The translations under genes were made by a program, and so were the position numbers. Positions 58,578 through 64,000 of a DNA stretch of 64,000 nt are shown here, in pieces (position 1 is the stretch's first letter; each line of letters opens with the position of its first letter). The DNA is from Diplodia intermedia (lineage: Eukaryota > Ascomycota > Dothideomycetes > Botryosphaeriales > Botryosphaeriaceae). The DNA is taken from NCBI GenBank assembly GCA_021495925.1, contig JAKEKT010000009.1:62001-126000 (forward strand). The letters run 5' to 3'. Below the pieces are notes generated by a model. The model made no database searches. It saw only the letters and a list, made by a program, of their open reading frames with translations, and was not told the DNA's origin.

Positions 58578-60398
58578 ATGGGCGACGTTGCAACAGATGC
58601 AACATTCCTACAGGATGGGCTCACCGTTCACGGGACTGCATATGTCTCTGGCAGAGCCTCCGGCGAAGTTGTTGCCAGCCATGTCGAAATAAGCTTCTGG
58701 GGCGGCGTCAACCCGCTGACTGGCGAGGTCATCGATCGTCACCATCCGTTGAGTGGAAGAAGCCTCAAGGGCTCCGTTCTCGTCATCCCCGGCGGCCGGG
58801 GATCCTGCTCCGGCAGTGGTGTCATGTTGGAGTTGCTGCTCAACGACAAGGGCCCCAGCGCTGTCCTGTTTGAGCGACGGGAAGACATCCTGACGCTCGG
58901 TGTCGTGGTTGCCGATGAGCTGTTCGGAAAGTCCATCCCCGTTGTTACTCTAGGCTCGGACGGCTTCCGGAAGGTGCTGTGCACTAGTCACCTCTACGTT
59001 GACGGCAACCGCGTCTCCACCACAGACCCCAGTTCCGCACTGGCGGACGATGAAGCCGACCAACCGCCAATCGCCAGCACCGTCAGCCTCTCCCCCATCG
59101 ACCACGCCTTCCTGTCCGGCTCCCGCGGGCCCGCCGCGCGCTCCGCCATGCGCATAATCCTCCGCATGGCCGCCCTACAAGGCGCCACGGAGCTGCTCGA
59201 CGTGACGCAAGCCCACATCGATGGCTGCGTCTACACAGGCCCCGCCTCTCTCGCCTTCGCCTCCCAGCTGCGCGACGCGGGCGGGCAGGTCGTCGTGCCG
59301 ACAACGCTCAATTCCATCTCGGTCGACGCGCGGCGGTGGCGGCAGCAGGGCGTCGACCCCGTCGCACTGGGCGAGCCGGCCGAGCGCCTCGCCGCCGCGT
59401 ACACCGACATGGGCGCGCGCCCGACCTTCACCTGCGCGCCGTACTTGCTGCCGCGCAGTGCTGACGGCAACGAGCGGCCGCCACGCCGCGGCGAGCATGT
59501 GGCGTGGGCAGAGTCGAACGCCGTCGTCTACGCCAACAGCGTGCTGGGCGCGCGCACGATGAAGTATCCGGACTTTCTCGACCTCGCCATTGCATTGACG
59601 GGGCGCGCGCCGCGGGCGGGGCCGCATGTGGAGAGGAACAGGTTGGCAGCGCTGTGCATCAGGGTCCCGGAGACACTTCTTCGAAACGGGAACGACGTGG
59701 ACGACTCGCTCTACCCGACCTTGGGATACTGCGTGGGAGGCATCGCAGCGAACCGCATACCCGTAGTTGTCGGCCTTGCAGACTTGAAGCCCTCGACCGA
59801 TGACTTGAAAGCCTTTGGTGCCGCGTTTGCGACCTCGTCGAGCGCGCCCATGTTCCACATGGTCGGCGTGACGCCCGAGGCGGCAACGCTGGAGGAGGCG
59901 GTCGGTGAGGGCCGTAAGGTGCCCACCGTCGACTTGAAGCTGGACGATCTCGCATCGGCCTGGGAAACTTTGAACAGTGCGGGAAAAAGCGCCCGCCAAC
60001 CCGTCGATCTGGTGTCACTGGGGAACCCACACTTCTCCTTCGCCGAGATCAAAAAGCTCGCGCAGCTGTGCCGGGACCGGACGAAGGATGAGAGAGTCGC
60101 TGTTGTCGTGACTTGTGGCCGCAGCACGTACGGTCTGGCCAGCCAGGCCGGGCTGGTGGCGGAGCTGGAGCGGTTTGGCGTGCAGTTCGTGACGGATACG
60201 TGTTGGTGCATGATACAAGAGCCCATTGTGCCCCGGCCTGCGAAGACCATCTTGACAAACTCCGCCAAGTATGCCCATTACGGGCCGGGGCTCACCGGGA
60301 GGCGCTTCTGTTTCGGCAGTCTGGCTAGCTGCGTCTCGGCAGCGTGCGAGGGCGTGCATGGAGGAGAATACCCACGTTGGCTTGGTCCGATTGCTTAG
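58578..60398 (+). CDS. Aconitase X, fused small and large subunits (cis-3-hydroxy-L-proline dehydratase type)
   Basis: 606-aa single-exon protein. The N-terminal about 150 residues are the swivel domain (DUF126-like: GEVIDRHHPLSGRSLKGSVL, then PGGRGSCSGSGVMLELL). The rest is the catalytic domain (DUF521-like: GPAARSAMRIILRMAALQGA, then DVTQAHIDGCVYTGPASL, GGQVVVPTTLNSISVDARR, TFTCAPYLLP, WAESNAVVYANSVLGART, then LGNPHFSFAEI, and CWCM plus GRRFCFGSLASCV). In bacteria and archaea these are often two proteins; single-chain fusions are known in fungi and some bacteria. Characterised bacterial members dehydrate cis-3-hydroxy-L-proline, and archaeal ones act on phosphomevalonate; the first is more likely here. 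Several Cys are candidates for its Fe-S cluster. Start at 58578 is the first ATG of the frame. Confidence 0.9.
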   Translation: MGDVATDATFLQDGLTVHGTAYVSGRASGEVVASHVEISFWGGVNPLTGEVIDRHHPLSGRSLKGSVLVIPGGRGSCSGSGVMLELLLNDKGPSAVLFERREDILTLGVVVADELFGKSIPVVTLGSDGFRKVLCTSHLYVDGNRVSTTDPSSALADDEADQPPIASTVSLSPIDHAFLSGSRGPAARSAMRIILRMAALQGATELLDVTQAHIDGCVYTGPASLAFASQLRDAGGQVVVPTTLNSISVDARRWRQQGVDPVALGEPAERLAAAYTDMGARPTFTCAPYLLPRSADGNERPPRRGEHVAWAESNAVVYANSVLGARTMKYPDFLDLAIALTGRAPRAGPHVERNRLAALCIRVPETLLRNGNDVDDSLYPTLGYCVGGIAANRIPVVVGLADLKPSTDDLKAFGAAFATSSSAPMFHMVGVTPEAATLEEAVGEGRKVPTVDLKLDDLASAWETLNSAGKSARQPVDLVSLGNPHFSFAEIKKLAQLCRDRTKDERVAVVVTCGRSTYGLASQAGLVAELERFGVQFVTDTCWCMIQEPIVPRPAKTILTNSAKYAHYGPGLTGRRFCFGSLASCVSAACEGVHGGEYPRWLGPIA

Positions 60399-61113
60399 TG
60401 CTTCAGCTCAACTACGTGCTTTGTGGGGATGATAGGATGAACAGTTGCATAGTTTACGTACACCACCCAAGACGTTGTTGCCGTATCCTAGGTGTGTTAC
60501 GGTTCGCCCCTTTGACACTTGATGGGACCCGCTGAGGCTCTACGACACCAATAGCCAACGTAAATAGTCCCTTAATGAATAGTTTCAACCAACACCAGAA
60601 ACGGGAAAGGGTTCCTGAAGAAGGGATTCTCCTGTCAAGCAGTAACGGGGCTGACAACAAATGTCAACCACGTTCGCTGAGGAAGCTCACCAGAAGATGT
60701 TTGGGACGCACTTAGCTAAAGCCTCAAATCAGCAGCGCCTCGATCACCTACTCGAATAGCGGAAGATGGAACTGCTTTTCTGCAGTCCCTCCCTAAGCTA
60801 AGCAGTAAGTCACCAAGAAAAAGGTCAACGCCAGTTCTTCGAACCATAGACCGTCTGCTACAACTCACGCGAAGACTGGTCACCATCCCGGTCATATAAC
60901 AAAATCAGAAAAATTGTGTTCATAATATCAGCCGTGCCGCGCCATAGACGCGGCGAAATTGGTAGTAAACTCGAAGGGCCGCCAATGCCTCTAACCAACT
61001 CATTTCCAGGCTCTTAGCACCGCTTGCCCAAGGAACACCAAAGAAGACATAAAATCACACCAATTTTCCCACGCCAATCAGCAAAAGGGAGACCCAGCAG
61101 ACCAGCCACCACC
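60399..61113. other. Convergent spacer
   Basis: 715 bases between two 3' ends. Moderately AT-rich; no coding evidence or RNA gene seen. Confidence 0.5.
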
Positions 61114-62586
61114 TCACGCCTTCACTCTCTTCGCAGCACCTCTGCCTCCAGAACCACCACCACACTTGCGCTTCTTGCCCGCCACCGCCGCGCCGCCCGC
61201 CTTGTTCGGCGACGGCGTCTTGGCCGCCTTCTTCTCGCCGGTCTTGGCCGGCTTCCCGCCCTCCTCCTCGACCTTCTTCTCGTTCTTCACCTCGTCCGCA
61301 AACACGGGCATCATCTCGAACAGCGGCAAGCGGCGGCAGCGCCCGGCCTTGACCCAGCCGACGGCGCGCTGGACGAGCTCCTCGCACGCGTCGGCATCCA
61401 GGCAGGCGCCGGCCGCGTCGTCGCCGCCGCCGCCGCCGCGGTTGCGCACGAAGTCGACAATGTCCTGCAGCACCGCCAGCGGCGCCTGGCCGGCCTCGGC
61501 GCCGTCGGCGTCGGCGACGGCCGTCACCTCGGGGGCGGTGCGGTCGAACAGGCGGCGCTCGTCGACGAGCCTCTGCTTGTAGTCGGACAGCCGCCGCGCC
61601 TCGCTGCTCTTCAGGGAGACCCTGAAGCGCGGCGGCGGCTGTTGCTGCTGGGCGGCGATCATGCGCAGCTGCTGGACGACGACGTTCCCCTTGTGCCAGC
61701 GCCACTGGTCCTGGTAGGATTTGCGCTGGTAGTGCTTGCGGCACGCGCGGATCCACCGGCCCGCGTCGACCTTCTTCGTGCCCGATTTGTTGCGGCCGAA
61801 GTAGTCCGACACCATCTTGCGCGAGAGGTTGAGCGTGTGCTGCCCCGTGTTGCACTTGTCGCCCATCACCCAGCACGTGAACTCGCGGTTGGCTGGGTCG
61901 CTGCCTTCATTCACTGCGGGGGGCGCGGTGTTAGTGGAGGAAGAGATGGGGGTTGGGAAAGGGGACGTACGATCGTTGCCGTTACAGTCGTCATCGTCGG
62001 CATTGTCGACGTCGTCGATGTCATCACTGGTTGTGAGGAAGAGGTCGTCGTCGTTGTGGGGAGTGTGGGGAGAGGGACGTTTGTCATTGGTGACGGTGAG
62101 GTTGTCGGTGTGGGCGTCCGAGAGGGGCATATCGCCGGAAATCGTAGACTGAGAGGGAGCGAACTCGGAGGAGCTGTCGCCAGCATCCGCGCCCGTGGAT
62201 GACGGCCAGGCGCTGTGGGGAGGAGAAGAACGCATGGCGGGCATGCCGAGAGGAGGGGGAGTGGGAGCCACAACTACCCGAGGCGGCTGGGCAATCGCCG
62301 CGATATCTGGTAGGGTTGTCAGCAAGATCCGGTGGGAATGGTGAGGCAGGGGACTGATGGGCTTACTGGGAGGAGATGAGGCGAGCCCGATGAGAGCGAG
62401 GGCAGCATCGTTGTGGGCCTCCAAGGCCGTGTCTTGAGCAGCAAGGTCAGGGCGATGTCCGTGTGCATCATCCTCCACGGGGTTGAGTAGGTTCTCGATG
62501 TGCATGGCTGCCCTGATTTCCTTGAAAGTTGACATGGCAGGGAACTTGGGAGGAGCGGAGGTGGACCTCAAGGCTGAGGCGGGCAT
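61114..62586 (-). CDS. Putative fungal DNA-binding protein, function unknown
   Basis: Three exons (62586-62367, 62306-61971, 61913-61114), 451 aa. Both introns (60 and 57 bp) have canonical ends and branch-like CTGAC/CTAAC, yet are multiples of three without stops, so retention would also be translatable (490 aa). The N-terminal motif AAMHIENLLNP resembles short LLNP motifs in fungal regulators. A conserved-looking core (about 195-270) reads FTCWVMGDKCNTGQHTLNL, SDYFGRNKSGTKKV, RWIRACRKHYQRKSYQ and WRWHKGNVVVQQLRM; it is rich in aromatic and basic residues and could bind DNA. The tail is Lys/Gly/Ala-rich (KKRKCGGGSGGRGAAKRVKA), a likely nuclear localisation signal. I do not know a family name. 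The start is the first of two close ATGs (62586, 62535). Confidence 0.7.
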   Translation of the reverse strand: MPASALRSTSAPPKFPAMSTFKEIRAAMHIENLLNPVEDDAHGHRPDLAAQDTALEAHNDAALALIGLASSPPSKPISPLPHHSHRILLTTLPDIAAIAQPPRVVVAPTPPPLGMPAMRSSPPHSAWPSSTGADAGDSSSEFAPSQSTISGDMPLSDAHTDNLTVTNDKRPSPHTPHNDDDLFLTTSDDIDDVDNADDDDCNGNDRTSPFPTPISSSTNTAPPAVNEGSDPANREFTCWVMGDKCNTGQHTLNLSRKMVSDYFGRNKSGTKKVDAGRWIRACRKHYQRKSYQDQWRWHKGNVVVQQLRMIAAQQQQPPPRFRVSLKSSEARRLSDYKQRLVDERRLFDRTAPEVTAVADADGAEAGQAPLAVLQDIVDFVRNRGGGGGDDAAGACLDADACEELVQRAVGWVKAGRCRRLPLFEMMPVFADEVKNEKKVEEEGGKPAKTGEKKAAKTPSPNKAGGAAVAGKKRKCGGGSGGRGAAKRVKA

Positions 62587-64000
62587 GTTGGTCGACGAGC
62601 CGGGGTGGTCAGAAGTGGGAAGAGCCGGGCCTGTTTGAGTGAACCGCACTTTTGACCGCGGAGGTTGATGTTCAGAGGCCGTGTTTGTGTTGTTGTCAAG
62701 ACGCGAATGTTCTGGACGTGAAGTGGATGTTGAAAGAGCGAGCCGGGCGCAACGCGGGAGGAGTTTTATGTTTGCCACGACGAGTTGGTGCACAGCTCGG
62801 ATGACCCAGGTAGACAAAGGCGGGCGGAAGTGCTTGACGGGGCGTTCTGCACAGCTGCTGGCTGACCGCTCATGGGATATCTGAACGTGGGGCGTGCCCG
62901 GTCAAAAGGTCAATTCTGTAGTCGGTCAACCAAGGCACGGGACGGCGGAGAGCATCGAACCAATGGAAGGACGGCAAATTATGAGTCGACTGCGGCTGTT
63001 TTATCCACGCGGACCGGCCCGCGTACAACTGGCGCCCGATTCTTGGGGTGATGATGTAGCGCGTTGTATCGGTCACTTGCCGTGACGCATCCACGGTTTC
63101 ACCAGCCAATGGCCTTTGTATCCGCTGTCACCTTACTTCCTGAAAATTGCTGCTGGTGATTACGTGCTCGAATGTTGGCCACCGGGCTCTGTGCCATCAA
63201 GTGTTGGCAAGGCACCTGCATGCTCACGATGCACACTGTGAGCGGCTGAGCATTGCTAACAGTGGCAGATACGAAATGAACGAAACAGCGGCAAGGCGAA
63301 GATGAATGGGCGTCCTTTGAGCGAGGTGGTGAAATTGACGTAGCTTGTGGTTCAGCGACGAGATGTCCTGCGCGTCACCGCGGATCGGGGAGGACCCTGG
63401 TCCCTGTCTGTTGTCGCATACTAGCCTGACACTTACCACTCACGAAAACAACGAAACAGAAGTGAGATAAGTCACAATGAAATTGTAAGGCGCAGAACCA
63501 TTGTCATACAAAATTTGGCAAAGAGCCGCGATTTCCGGCGCGTCCAAAACTGACACGAGGAGGCAGTACGCGCACTCGATTCCACCTGGGCTGGATCTCC
63601 CCTGGATATGTGCCGTTCTTCTCTCGTCTACTCCCTCGCTCGCTCGCCGTTTGCCTCAGCGTGGTCCAGTGTTGTTGGAAAGCGCGCTTGCACGGGCGGA
63701 ATCGCCATCCGAAAACGCGCCACCTCACTCCACGGTTCTGGCTCACATGAGTTGTGCCGCCCATCCACGGTCGGCCGTCGCGAATGCACTTCTGCCCAAC
63801 TCTGCGCAGAGACCCTCCGCTCTTACCAGAACTGCCGCCGCACCACAGCATCTCCTCACATTGCGATGCACCGTCCTCCCGCCGAAAGCCTTTGCGGAAC
63901 AATTCTATGTCTTTCTGTCAATGAATACGGCTTCTCCCTACATTGACAACAAACATGGCGTTTCTGAGACGCGGAAATGGACAAAGGACCCTGGACAACA
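62587..64000. other. Intergenic region to the window end
   Basis: Contains the upstream region of the minus-strand gene. No coding region, RNA gene or repeat I can support; the plus-strand frame at 63608-63946 lacks motifs. Confidence 0.45.

Noticed and set aside
59175..59999. Long minus-strand open frame of 274 codons
   Set aside because: Antisense shadow of the aconitase-X gene; Arg/Ala/His-biased with no motif.
61420..61445. GCC trinucleotide run as a possible regulatory repeat
   Set aside because: It lies in coding sequence and simply encodes a short Gly run in the putative DNA-binding protein.
1..64000. Transposons, CRISPR arrays and prokaryotic-type operons
   Set aside because: No transposase or reverse-transcriptase motifs, no long terminal or inverted repeats, and no spaced direct repeats; gene structure is fully eukaryotic.

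Overview
The window is a stretch of nuclear chromosome from a filamentous ascomycete (Pezizomycotina). The evidence is many short introns (about 46-142 bp) with GTRNGT-type donors and CAG/TAG acceptors, CT-rich leaders, C-ending codon preference, and a gene set typical of these fungi: a bZIP and a Zn2Cys6 regulator, an ASH1-type SET protein, an F-BAR/RhoGAP protein, OPT and YAT transporters and an aconitase-X protein. I could not assign a genus. Gene models were built by hand from splice signals and frame continuity; all coordinates are coding-region limits, not transcript ends.

Layout. 1-956 holds the 3' end of an OPT oligopeptide transporter. 3.9-6.0 kb holds two regulators (bZIP; a short Zn2Cys6 protein). 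9.2-12.4 kb (minus) is an ASH1-like histone H3 lysine methyltransferase. 14.9-17.3 kb (minus) is an ADCK1/Mcp2-type mitochondrial ABC1 kinase with a minisatellite in its N-terminal linker. 17.7-20.0 kb (minus) is an Rgd1-like F-BAR/RhoGAP protein, divergent from a PNPOx-like flavoprotein (20.4-21.2 kb). 21.9-22.7 kb (minus) is a Yae1-type protein. 23.4-25.5 kb is a cytochrome P450. 26.6-28.3 kb (minus) is an unrecognised coiled-coil protein. 31.6-33.9 kb (minus) is a large fungal protein with a helical N-terminus, divergent from a methionine-permease-like transporter (34.5-36.8 kb). 37.4-42.6 kb (minus) is REV3, divergent from SLU7 (43.0-44.4 kb). 45.1-46.4 kb is an unrecognised leucine-rich protein. 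46.8-47.7 kb (minus, LIP2/LipB) and 47.7-48.3 kb (POP7) are divergent. 50.7-52.0 kb is an unrecognised 404-aa protein. 56.1-57.8 kb (minus) is an amino acid permease, divergent from a fused aconitase X (58.6-60.4 kb). 61.1-62.6 kb (minus) is a putative fungal DNA-binding protein.

Most genes are housekeeping functions with no pathway relation to each other. The one pair that makes metabolic sense together is the permease with aconitase X (57-60 kb): uptake plus dehydration of a hydroxyproline-type substrate. Large gene-poor gaps (1-3.9, 6-9.2, 12.4-14.9, 28.3-31.6, 48.3-50.7, 52-56.1 and 62.6-64 kb) contain no gene I can defend. I found no transposon, CRISPR array, rRNA gene or convincing tRNA. 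No clearly unprecedented system is visible; the best leads are in the findings.
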